Below are positions 1 through 5,551 of a stretch of DNA of 5,669 nucleotides, one piece after another. The DNA comes from an uncultured Oscillospiraceae bacterium. GTDB taxonomy: Bacteria; Bacillota; Clostridia; Oscillospirales; Oscillospiraceae. Where the stretch lies: the NCBI GenBank assembly GCA_934668285.1, contig CAKUNB010000113.1:1-5669 (forward strand). Direction: 5' to 3'. Made by a program: the position numbers and the translations under genes. The notes under the pieces are model-generated. The model was given only the letters and a program-made list of their open reading frames with translations, made no database searches and was not told where the DNA came from. Numbering within the stretch: the first letter of the stretch is position 1; the number at the start of each line of letters is the position of its first letter.

Positions 1-153
1 GAGCTGCTGTATCTGCAAGAGTTCAGATCGATGGAACACTTCAAGCAGGAGCTGATTGCTTATCTGGACTACTACAACAACCGCAGAATCAAGGCAAAGC
101 TGAAGGGCTTGCCGCCTGCAATTCACAGACAGCAAGCCCTTTCGGTTGCTTGA
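1..153 (+). CDS. IS3-family transposase (OrfB/InsK-like), C-terminal 50 residues, 5' truncated by window edge
   Basis: The first frame is open from base 1 to TGA at 151-153 and encodes 50 residues. It includes [16 protein letters not shown] followed by [11 protein letters not shown], the hallmark C-terminus of IS3-family (IS150/IS3 subgroup) OrfB transposases, with the YxN-x-R-x-K-x-KLKG-x-P-x-xxR pattern. The enzyme is a DDE-type integrase-fold recombinase that cuts and joins the ends of its own element. The catalytic DDE residues lie upstream of the window, so intactness cannot be judged. What is visible has no frameshift or internal stop. The gene ends about 20 bases before a recognisable IS3 terminal repeat, the normal layout for this family. 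It points towards, and is convergent with, the large surface-protein gene. Confidence 0.93.
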   Translation, partial: ELLYLQEFRSMEHFKQELIAYLDYYNNRRIKAKLKGLPPAIHRQQALSVA

Positions 154-174
154 ACAGTTTTTTTCCTTATTCTT

Positions 175-199
175 TGTCTAACTTTTTGGGGTCACTTCA
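175..199 (+). repeat. Right terminal inverted repeat of the IS3-family element
   Basis: The segment contains TAACTTTTTGGGGTCACTTC. Read from the outside inwards on the - strand it starts TGAAGTGACCCCAAAAAGTT. This TGA-x-x-TGACCCC-AAAAAGTT form is the characteristic tip of many IS3-family elements, and it sits just after the transposase stop as expected. The partner left repeat is off-window, so the call rests on family resemblance rather than on a matched pair. Confidence 0.8.
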
Positions 200-372
200 C
201 GGCTGGACAGCTTCGGTGCTTTTTTGACTTCAATGATTGGAGATGGGCGCAGCCCGATACGCGAACCGGAATTTCCCCTTTTTTCCGCGACAGAATCCCA
301 AATAGAGCGAGGGCGTTCGGGAGGTGGCCTCTCGAACGCCCTCCGGGGGAAAAAGAAAGGGGTAGAAGCGGG
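200..372. other. Intergenic spacer between the IS end and the surface-protein gene
   Basis: I see no convincing coding region on either strand. The open frames here are out-of-frame extensions of the neighbouring large gene, with Arg/Ser/Pro-rich translations and no RBS. Contents: a short GGGC-GCA-GCCC palindrome (245-255), a run of T flanked by GGAA/TTCC at about 268-286, and the long hairpin described separately. The origin of 200-300 is unexplained. It could be old IS-flanking sequence or remnant intergenic DNA. Confidence 0.5.
309..343 (-). terminator. Long hairpin after the surface-protein stop; probable but atypical terminator
   Basis: GAGGGCGTTCG at 309-319 is perfectly complementary to CGAACGCCCTC at 333-343. 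Inside, GAGG (321-324) pairs with CCTC (328-331) around a TGG loop, leaving one mismatch position (320/332). That gives 15 pairs plus a G.U when read on the + strand, or an A/C mismatch on the - strand. It lies 30 bases past the TAA of the surface-protein gene, where a terminator is expected. On the - strand it is followed only by a weak U-rich stretch (GCTCTATTT) rather than a run of U. It may therefore act as an mRNA 3'-end stabiliser, a weak terminator, or both. Confidence 0.55.
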
Positions 373-3300
373 TTATTTTGCGATGGTCTCGGCGTAGCGG
401 GACAGGATGACGGCTACCTGTGCGCGGGTCGCGCTGCCCTGCGGCATCAGGAGAATCTGACGGCCTTCCTTGCTGCCCTTGACTAGCTCGGCGGCGTTGG
501 CCCATGCCAGCGCTTCCTTCGCGTAGCCGCTGACCTGATCTGCATCGGGGAAGATGGTCAGGTCGGCGCGATCGGTGGTGTCGACGCCCTTCTTTGCCGC
601 GCAGCGGAACAAAATGGCGGCGATCTGCTCGCGGGTCACTTCGTCGTCCGGAGCAAAGTGGGTGGTGTCCACGCCGTTGATAATGCCGTTTTCGGCGGCC
701 CATGCGACGGCCTCGGCGTAGTAGATGTTCTTACCGGTGGTCACGGGAACGTCGACGAACAAGGTGGTCAGCGTGGAGGGGGCAGACTGGCCGTCGAGTC
801 TCCACAGGACAGTGACGAGCATTGCGCGGGTCATGGCGTCCTCGGGGCTGAACGTGTCGACCTCAGTACCCTTGAACAGGCCGTTCTGGTTGGCAAACTT
901 CACGCCGTCAAAGAACCAATCGGTTTCCTTCACATCCTTGAACGGGTTGACCCAAGCCTCGGGATCCTTTGCACCGCAGACGGTGCAGATGCCGTTTTCA
1001 TAGTTGTGGCCGAGCGCATCCACCGTCTTGCCGGCTTCAAGCAGCTTGCCGCAGGTCTTGCAGTACAGGTCGCCGGTGTAGCCGTCCTCGGCGCAGGTCG
1101 CGGCCTTGGCGCTGCGCAGCTCGGTGTCCGTGTGTCCGCAGTGGACGACGGTCACAGTGGCAATCTTGGAAACCAGACGTTTGCCCTCTGCGGACTTGTC
1201 GGCGTACTGCTGCTCGGAGATGCCGTAAACAAAGCGGATGTTGCCGGTGTTCTTCGCGGTGGCAGCAATGTCATCCAGCGTGCCGGCACCGGAGCCCCAA
1301 GTCAGGGCCAGCGCGGCGGGAACTTCGGTCTTGCCGTCAGCGGTGATGTAGTACTTGAGGGTTTCGCTGTCGGCGTAGGTCAGGCTGGTACTGAAGCCAT
1401 CGGCTGCGGCGGCGGTAAGGGTATCGCCGTTTGCAAATGTGATGCCCGCGTCGGCCAGCAGGCTGCTGACGGTGACGTACTCAGTCGCGGCAATGAGTTG
1501 CTCGCTGCCGCTCTTATTCCAGAACTGATAACCGGTCTTGCCTTCAGTCTTGAGCGCGGCCAGCTCAGACGGCGTGTAGCCCTTGACGAGCTTTGACTCG
1601 CCGCCCTCGGCCTGCTCATAGACGTTCAGGACGACGCGCTCGGGATGTGTGACGGTCAGCGTCGCGACCTGGCTTGCAATCCGCTTGCCGGAAACGTTCT
1701 GGCTGTCATACTGCTCCTGGCTGATGCCGTAAGCGAAGCGGAAGTTGCCGGAGATGTAGGCGCCCTTGACGATATCTTCGGGCGTGCCGGTGCCGGAGTT
1801 CCAGGAAATCAGAATTGCGGGGGAAACCTCGGTCTTGCCTTCGGCGTTGATGTAATACTTGTAGATTTCGCTGTCCTCATAGGTGAGGGTGGAGGCGAAG
1901 TCGGCGGCAGCCGTGTTGGCGGTGATGCTGTCGCCCGCGCCGAAGTCGATTCCGGCGTCGGCCAGCAGGTCGTTGACGGTTGCGTACAGGTTGGAGGCAA
2001 CGGTGCCTTCGACCTTGGTTGCATGGTTGAAGTATTGATAGCCGACGACATCGTTCTTTGCCATCGCCTTCAGCTCGGAAAGCGTGTAGGTCTTGACGGT
2101 CGTCGCGGTTTCGCCCTCGTACTGCTCCAAAACGGTCAGAACGACAGGCTCGTCCGGGGTTGCAGTGCCGTAGCGGAAGGTGGGCGTTGCGCCCGCGCTG
2201 AGGTAAGCGATCACATAGCCGTCCTCGGTGATGGTCGCGCCACCGCCGCCGCAGCCGCTGGATTCGCCGTCCGCCGTCAGCCAGACCTTGTAAACGGGAT
2301 AGCCGGTGGAGTCAGGCTCCTGCGCTTCCCACTTGGCGAACAGGGTCTTGTCGTTCAAATCATAAGCAAACACGTCGAACGGGCTGCGCAGGAAGCGGTC
2401 CTCGGCAACCGCGCAATCGACAAGGATGTTCGGATTGGTGTCGTACAGGGAAACGGGGCCGGTTGCCTTGATATTCTTGCCAAGGTAGACATAGGTCAGC
2501 GCTTGGCAGGATTCAAAGGTGTTGGCCGGAAGCTCGGCAATCTGGACCTCGTCGGGGAAAATGACCTTGGTCAGATTGCTCCAATCCTGATAGAACACGC
2601 CGGTACCCATTTCCTTCAGGCCCTTGGGCATGGTGACTTCGCTCAGGCCGACGCACAGACCGAAGGCCGCGCTGCCGATGGATTCAATGCTGTCGGCGAG
2701 CTTCAGCTCAGTCAGAGCGGTGTCGTAGAAGAACATATAGTCGCCGACGACCTTGCAGCCGTCCTCGAAGGTGACCTTTGCGATATTCGCATCGTTGCAG
2801 AACACGCCAGTGCCGAGCGTCGTGAGCGTTGCGGGGATGGTCAGCTCGGTCAGACCGTCGCAGTAGTAAAATGCGTAGCTGCCGATGGCTTCGACCTTGC
2901 CAAGGTCGAGCTTTGTTACGCCGCTGTGGCCGAAGGTGGAATTGCCGACGGTTTTCAGCGAGGCGGGGAAGGTGATCTCGCCAAGATTCTCGCAGCTCCA
3001 GAACATATAGTCGGCAAGAGCCGTAACGCCCTCGGAGATGGTAACGCTCGTGAGCTTTTCGCAGATATCAAAGGAGCTGCTGCCGAAGGTAACGCCTGCG
3101 GGCAACGTGACGGAGGTCAGGTTGCTCTGGCGGAACGCAAGGCTTTCGATGGATTTCAGCGTGGAGGGGAAAGAAACGGTGGAAAGCACACTCTTGCCGA
3201 GATAGGTCTGCATGAACGCCTGCGAGGCGATCGTTACAACGCCCTCGGGGATGTCGTAGTGCTCCGCCGGACGGGCGGCCGGATAGCGGATGAGCTTTGT

Positions 3301-5337
3301 GCCGTCCTTCGTGAACAGGATGCCGTCAACGTCCCTGAAGGTTTCGTTCTCGGCGGCGACGCAGATATTCACCAGCGCGTCGCAGCCTGCAAAGACGTTC
3401 TCGGTGTAGGTGACGGCCTGGGTGTTTTCGCCCTCGCCGACGGTGGTCTTGACGTCTTTGCCCATCTTTTCAAGGGTTGCGGGGAGCTTAACGGTTTCGA
3501 CCTTGCAGCAGCCGCTGAATGCGTCGGAGCCGATGGCCTTGACCTTCGTGTTGGAAAGATCGATCTCCGTCACGTTTTCCAGACCCCAGCAGCCCATGTC
3601 GCTGATGTATTCCAGCGAGGCGGGGAAGACGACGATCGGGAACCGGTACTGCAAGCTGGAACCGGTCATGTAATAGGTGTAGAGGGCGTTCGTGCCGATG
3701 CCGGCGACGGAGAAGGTCCACGTGCGGCCGATGACCTTGGTGGTTACGGTTTCCGGAATCGTGAGGGTATCCTTCGCGCTGTTGTAGCCGACGTATTTCA
3801 GCTCGACCTTGCCGCTCTTGGTGGCGTTGTCGAATTCGGTCACGTGGAACTCAAGGTATTTCGGGCTTTCGGAGGAAGCCGTCGTGCCGTCGAAGTAGAC
3901 CTTGAAGTCGGGGATGGAAGCCACGACCGGCTCCTCGCCCCAGGTCGCGAGGGTGATGTCGCCCTTCTTGCTGTGGTCAGCGGCGAGCATCTCGGCCCAT
4001 GCTTCCTGATAATACTCAATCGCAACGGCCGGAACATAGAGAGTCAGCTCACTGCAGCCGACGAAGGGATAGCGGCCGCTGGTATAGCCGTCGGAAACAG
4101 CCAGACCGGGGACATTTGTGCCGGCAAAGGTCACGGAGGTCAGCGCGGAGCAGTTCTGGAACGCCAGCGCACCGATGGTATCGACCGTTTCCGGGATCAC
4201 CAGCGCCGTCAGGGCGGTGTCGTTGGCGAACATGGAGGAGGGGAGGCTGTCCTGCTTTGCCGGAAGGGTCACGGAAAGCAGATTCGGGTTGCCTGCGAGT
4301 GCGCCGAGGCCGAATTCTACCGTTTCTGCCTCAAAGACGATCTCCTTGAGCTGCCAGAGACGGTCCATATAACGGCCGACATAGTAGAAGCCTTTGGCTT
4401 CGACTGTTTTGATGGAGGCCGGAACGGTGATCTTGGTGATTTGCATCAGCGACGTACTCTCGGTATTCTCATTGTTATCGCCGTTGCCGTTGAAGGCGCT
4501 TTCTGCAACGCCGACAACTTCATAGTCTGTGCCGTCCGCAGTGTACTTGGTCGGGAGCGTGATCTCGCCGCCAAAGCCCTTGTAGCCGGTGATCCAGGCC
4601 TTGCCGTCGCGCAGCTCGAAGTTGTAGAACGCCTGTGCACTCGAATCGACCTTCGCGCCGCAGACGCAGACACCCGCCTCATAGACGTGCGGCTCGTTCT
4701 TAATGGTTTCGGTGCAGCCCTCATCGGTGCAGGCCGCATTGTGCGTGCCGTCGCCGTTGTTCGTGTAGACCCAATTGTGGCTGGGAGCTTCCGGATAAGC
4801 GGGGTCGGCGAGGTCGGCGTTGATGTCGCCGAGGACCGTGACAGCATCGTCTACCGCTTCTTCAAAGGCATCGACGTATTCGTCCTTACAGTGGATTGCC
4901 AGCAAGCTATCGGAGATCGCTTCGTCGATAATCGAGTTGGCAAGTGAATTGGCAAAGTTTGCAGGGACGTCACCGTAGAAATACAGATCGGTCACGGAAT
5001 ACATATAATCGAAAAGATAATCGCCATAGTATACCACGGTGCTCGGAATGACGATGGTTTTTACAGCAGCATTTGAAACGCCGATGCACATATCATCGAG
5101 CTTTGTGACTTCCTTCCCAGCGATTTTCGCGGGAATGACGATATTGGTCTCATCGCCGGTATGCTCCTCGATCGTTCCGTTGGAGTACTTAAAGGAAGCT
5201 GCGGGGGTGGGGTCGGGCGTCTTGGCTGTGGGGTCGTAGGTGCTGGCTGCCTGCGCCGGAAGCAGCATTCCGGTCAGCATGGAAACACACAGCAGCAGAA
5301 CCGCCACACGACATCCGAAGTGTTTGAATAGCTTCAT
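373..5337 (-). CDS. Giant SLH-anchored BspA-like leucine-rich-repeat surface protein (1654 aa)
   Basis: This is probably a cell-wall-attached adhesin or ligand-binding protein. Residues 1-31 form a Sec signal peptide: K/R-rich start, hydrophobic VAVLLLC...MLL core, AQA-A cleavage site near 30/31. Residues ~47-125, 237-450 and 476-975 are three blocks of BspA-type (LRR_5/TpLRR) repeats, recognisable from recurring LTSVT-IP-x-x-V-x-x-IG-x-x-AF-x-x-C units, including a DGILFTKDGTKLIRYP segment at 671-686. Cys/His modules lie at 186-228 and 1400-1456. Residues 1065-1231 and 1235-1399 are two copies of one domain. Three SLH domains follow at ~1463-1516, 1526-1586 and 1593-1650, with TRAM, TREQ and TRAQ motifs. 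SLH domains are known to bind pyruvylated secondary cell wall polymer. There is no LPXTG motif or C-terminal membrane anchor. The ATG is supported by the signal peptide and an AGGAG RBS 7 bases upstream. The gene has its own promoter and no co-transcribed neighbour. The ligand cannot be read from sequence. Confidence 0.93.
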   Translation of the reverse strand: MKLFKHFGCRVAVLLLCVSMLTGMLLPAQAASTYDPTAKTPDPTPAASFKYSNGTIEEHTGDETNIVIPAKIAGKEVTKLDDMCIGVSNAAVKTIVIPSTVVYYGDYLFDYMYSVTDLYFYGDVPANFANSLANSIIDEAISDSLLAIHCKDEYVDAFEEAVDDAVTVLGDINADLADPAYPEAPSHNWVYTNNGDGTHNAACTDEGCTETIKNEPHVYEAGVCVCGAKVDSSAQAFYNFELRDGKAWITGYKGFGGEITLPTKYTADGTDYEVVGVAESAFNGNGDNNENTESTSLMQITKITVPASIKTVEAKGFYYVGRYMDRLWQLKEIVFEAETVEFGLGALAGNPNLLSVTLPAKQDSLPSSMFANDTALTALVIPETVDTIGALAFQNCSALTSVTFAGTNVPGLAVSDGYTSGRYPFVGCSELTLYVPAVAIEYYQEAWAEMLAADHSKKGDITLATWGEEPVVASIPDFKVYFDGTTASSESPKYLEFHVTEFDNATKSGKVELKYVGYNSAKDTLTIPETVTTKVIGRTWTFSVAGIGTNALYTYYMTGSSLQYRFPIVVFPASLEYISDMGCWGLENVTEIDLSNTKVKAIGSDAFSGCCKVETVKLPATLEKMGKDVKTTVGEGENTQAVTYTENVFAGCDALVNICVAAENETFRDVDGILFTKDGTKLIRYPAARPAEHYDIPEGVVTIASQAFMQTYLGKSVLSTVSFPSTLKSIESLAFRQSNLTSVTLPAGVTFGSSSFDICEKLTSVTISEGVTALADYMFWSCENLGEITFPASLKTVGNSTFGHSGVTKLDLGKVEAIGSYAFYYCDGLTELTIPATLTTLGTGVFCNDANIAKVTFEDGCKVVGDYMFFYDTALTELKLADSIESIGSAAFGLCVGLSEVTMPKGLKEMGTGVFYQDWSNLTKVIFPDEVQIAELPANTFESCQALTYVYLGKNIKATGPVSLYDTNPNILVDCAVAEDRFLRSPFDVFAYDLNDKTLFAKWEAQEPDSTGYPVYKVWLTADGESSGCGGGGATITEDGYVIAYLSAGATPTFRYGTATPDEPVVLTVLEQYEGETATTVKTYTLSELKAMAKNDVVGYQYFNHATKVEGTVASNLYATVNDLLADAGIDFGAGDSITANTAAADFASTLTYEDSEIYKYYINAEGKTEVSPAILISWNSGTGTPEDIVKGAYISGNFRFAYGISQEQYDSQNVSGKRIASQVATLTVTHPERVVLNVYEQAEGGESKLVKGYTPSELAALKTEGKTGYQFWNKSGSEQLIAATEYVTVSSLLADAGITFANGDTLTAAAADGFSTSLTYADSETLKYYITADGKTEVPAALALTWGSGAGTLDDIAATAKNTGNIRFVYGISEQQYADKSAEGKRLVSKIATVTVVHCGHTDTELRSAKAATCAEDGYTGDLYCKTCGKLLEAGKTVDALGHNYENGICTVCGAKDPEAWVNPFKDVKETDWFFDGVKFANQNGLFKGTEVDTFSPEDAMTRAMLVTVLWRLDGQSAPSTLTTLFVDVPVTTGKNIYYAEAVAWAAENGIINGVDTTHFAPDDEVTREQIAAILFRCAAKKGVDTTDRADLTIFPDADQVSGYAKEALAWANAAELVKGSKEGRQILLMPQGSATRAQVAVILSRYAETIAK
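388..951 (-). other. Region encoding three SLH (S-layer homology) domains
   Basis: Residues 1463-1650 carry three consecutive SLH units. Each has the F-x-D-V-like opening (FKDV, FVDV, FPDA), a central aromatic/Ala helix (FFDGVKFA, YAEAVAWAA, YAKEALAWA) and the TRA/TRE motif before a hydrophobic helix (TRAMLVTVLWR, TREQIAAILFR, TRAQVAVILSR). Triplicate SLH at the extreme C-terminus is the standard non-covalent anchor to secondary cell wall polymers in Firmicutes. The third unit is slightly aberrant: its usual G-x-x-x-x-F-x-P segment is replaced by GRQILLMPQG. Confidence 0.93.
970..1143 (-). other. Region encoding C-terminal Cys/His (zinc-ribbon-like) module
   Basis: Residues 1399-1456 contain C1400-G-H, C1415, C1426-x-x-C1429-G, H1444 and C1451-x-x-C1454-GA. 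It ends with the GHNYENGICTVCGA signature common between repeat domains and SLH anchors of Clostridia surface proteins. CxxC pairs plus His suggest metal binding or a stabilised linker. This is inference from spacing only. It directly precedes SLH1. Confidence 0.7.
1141..1635 (-). repeat. Twin domain, copy B (residues 1235-1399)
   Basis: This copy starts VVLNVYEQAEG and ends IATVTVVH. It aligns end to end with copy A. Shared blocks are SLLADAGI / DLLADAGI, SLTYADSE / TLTYEDSE, KYYITADGKTEV / KYYINAEGKTEV, RFVYGIS-x-QQY / RFAYGIS-x-EQY and EGKR / SGKR. The family is not identified with certainty. The SEL...GY...N...V-x-x-LLADAGI arrangement is reminiscent of degenerate molybdopterin-oxidoreductase-like domains found in some Firmicutes surface proteins, but no cofactor residues can be assigned. 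Confidence 0.85.
1645..2145 (-). repeat. Twin domain, copy A (residues 1065-1231)
   Basis: This copy starts VVLTVLEQYEG and ends VATLTVTH, 170 residues in register before copy B. The pair evidently arose by internal tandem duplication, because both boundaries match. The DNA copies are clearly diverged, so the duplication is not recent. Copy A follows a short Gly-rich stretch (SSGCGGGGA, residues 1026-1034), probably a flexible linker after the LRR solenoid. Confidence 0.85.
2413..3912 (-). repeat. BspA-like LRR block 3 (residues ~476-975), the largest
   Basis: About 500 residues of consecutive LRR_5-type units, each about 22-24 residues. Typical units are LTELTIPATLTTLGTGVF, LTELKLADSIESIGSAAF and LSEVTMPKGLKEMGTGVF. 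The block opens with a non-repeat lead-in (FKVYFDG...LEFHVTEFD...) and closes with DLNDKTLFAKWE, a tail like that of Listeria-Bacteroides (Flg_new) repeats. It should fold as an extended right-handed solenoid on the cell surface. Confidence 0.88.
3988..4629 (-). repeat. BspA-like LRR block 2 (residues ~237-450)
   Basis: The block begins with the classic BspA lead-in (FELRDGKAWITGYKGFGGEI, then TLP). It runs through units such as ITKITVPASIKTVEAKGF and LTALVIPETVDTIGALAFQN, and ends with the usual capping segment LTLYVPAVAIEYYQEAW. The LRR fold call is strong from the repeated LT-x-V-x-IP-x-x-V-x-x-IG-x-x-AF pattern. Confidence 0.85.
4654..4782 (-). other. Region encoding N-terminal Cys/His module between LRR blocks 1 and 2
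   Basis: Residues 186-228 contain HNWVYTNNGDGTHNAAC, then C208, H217 and a GVCVCGAK ending. This matches the GDGTH...C...C...H-x-Y-x-x-G-x-C-x-C-GA module seen repeatedly in Clostridia surface proteins. Unlike the second module, its last pair is C-x-C (C224, C226) instead of C-x-x-C. Metal binding is plausible but not shown. Confidence 0.65.
4963..5199 (-). repeat. Short BspA-like LRR block 1 (residues ~47-125)
   Basis: It contains ASFKYSNGTIEEHTGDETN followed by IVIPAKIAGKEVTKLDDMCIG and VKTIVIPSTVVYYGDYLF, i.e. a lead-in and about two to three LRR_5-like units. A capping segment (LLAIHCKDEYVDAFEEA) parallels the end of block 2. It lies immediately after the signal peptide and a Pro/Thr linker (TAKTPDPTPA), so it is the outermost part of the mature chain relative to the SLH anchor. 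Confidence 0.75.
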
Positions 5338-5344
5338 ATTTTTG

Positions 5345-5353
5345 CTCCTTTTT
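5345..5353 (-). promoter_or_regulatory. Ribosome binding site of the surface-protein gene
   Basis: On the - strand the sequence is AAAAAGGAG, ending 7 bases before the ATG at 5337-5335. This is a good Shine-Dalgarno match in an A-rich, unstructured context. It fixes the start codon together with the signal peptide that follows. Confidence 0.9.
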
Positions 5354-5360
5354 GGATTTC

Positions 5361-5382
5361 GTTATTCTAATTGAAGAATAAC
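5361..5382 (-). promoter_or_regulatory. Perfect inverted repeat at the predicted mRNA 5' end (operator or 5' stabilising hairpin)
   Basis: GTTATTCT at 5361-5368 and AGAATAAC at 5375-5382 are exact reverse complements separated by AATTGA. The repeat begins within a base or two of the transcription start inferred from the promoter and ends 7 bases before the RBS tract (5353). It could be the operator of a dimeric repressor or a hairpin protecting the mRNA 5' end. Sequence alone does not decide between them. Confidence 0.6.
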
Positions 5383-5389
5383 CGAGCCT

Positions 5390-5419
5390 ATTCTAACATA
5401 GCGCTGACCAAATGTCCAA
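5390..5419 (-). promoter_or_regulatory. Predicted sigma-A promoter of the surface-protein gene
   Basis: On the - strand the -35 is TGGACA (5418-5413; TTGGAC is an alternative one base upstream). A 17-base spacer leads to the -10 TAGAAT (5395-5390), preceded by TGT, an extended -10. Transcription would start near 5383, giving a leader of about 46 bases. It lies just downstream of a strong terminator, consistent with an independent transcription unit. Confidence 0.7.
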
Positions 5420-5436
5420 TATTTTTTTGCTTTCCT

Positions 5437-5472
5437 AAAAAACTTGTGGCGCCTTCCGGCGAAGGCGCCACA
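5437..5472 (-). terminator. Rho-independent terminator of the upstream - strand gene
   Basis: GTGGCGCCTTC (5446-5456) pairs perfectly with GAAGGCGCCAC (5461-5471) around a four-base loop, and a further pair at 5445/5472 makes a 12-bp stem. On the - strand the stem is followed by AG then TTTTTT (5442-5437). This is a textbook intrinsic terminator. Its orientation fits a gene entering from the right edge, whose stop codon is about 80 bases upstream. Confidence 0.88.
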
Positions 5473-5490
5473 GACTGTCAGGGAAGTCTG
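5471..5490. repeat. Small hairpin adjacent to the terminator
   Basis: CAGACT (5471-5476) and AGTCTG (5485-5490) are exact reverse complements with an 8-base loop. The repeat overlaps the terminator stem by two bases, so the two structures compete for those positions. A six-pair stem is modest and could be chance. Confidence 0.4.
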
Positions 5491-5495
5491 AAGTT

Positions 5496-5518
5496 GTCAT
5501 TGCCACGGCCGCAATGAC
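5496..5518. repeat. GTCATTGC...GCAATGAC palindromic intergenic repeat
   Basis: GTCATTGC (5496-5503) and GCAATGAC (5511-5518) are perfect reverse complements around a 7-base centre. The GTCATTGCG/CGCAATGAC core is known from dispersed intergenic palindromes in many bacterial genomes, so this is probably one copy of such an element. Copy number elsewhere in the genome cannot be seen here. Confidence 0.55.
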
Positions 5519-5551
5519 GAGGGGAAAGAAAAGACGCTTGCAGCGCGAATC

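Larger units (their letters stand above)
1..199 (+). mobile_element. Right (3') end of an IS3-family insertion sequence
   Basis: This comprises the transposase C-terminus and the short tail ending in the terminal repeat at 175-199. The left end is outside the window, so the element's full length and the target-site duplication cannot be determined. The outer boundary is placed at the CA dinucleotide at 198-199, typical of IS3-family tips (TG...CA). An uncertainty of one or two bases remains. Confidence 0.85.

Noticed and set aside
200..228. GC-rich stretch followed by six T as a + strand terminator for the IS transposase
   Set aside because: The only stem next to the T run is AGC/GCT (3 bp), and the GCTG/CAGC palindrome has a two-base loop. 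Too weak to call.
373..700. LPXTG or C-terminal membrane anchor for sortase attachment
   Set aside because: The C-terminus ends in SLH3 (SRYAETIAK) with no LPXTG-like motif or hydrophobic tail. Anchoring is by SLH domains.
230..703. 157-codon - strand open frame overlapping the 3' end of the main gene
   Set aside because: It is an out-of-frame Arg/Ser-rich shadow of the SLH region that runs through the hairpin at 309-343. No start context or domain.
658..1596. 312-codon + strand open frame
   Set aside because: Same antisense register as above, overlapping the SLH and twin-domain coding region. No RBS, no recognisable motifs.
1141..2145. The DNA repeats as a CRISPR array or a recent recombination cassette
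   Set aside because: The two copies are ~500 bp protein-coding domains that are clearly diverged at the DNA level. There are no short identical repeats with spacers.
4800..4830. GDINADLAD (residues 170-178) as a possible dockerin calcium motif
   Set aside because: Only a partial match to one dockerin half. There is no second repeat and the helical context is absent; it is the capping end of LRR block 1.
1645..4947. Very long (1100-codon) open frame on the + strand opposite the surface-protein gene
   Set aside because: It lies in exact codon-on-codon antisense register, where stops arise only from TTA, CTA or TCA codons of the real gene. The GC-rich codon bias avoids these (the closing stops at 1594-1596 and 4945-4947 are both TCA serine codons). 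The translation is a low-information G/A/V/D-rich shadow with no domain or RBS, while the - strand protein has a signal peptide and SLH domains.
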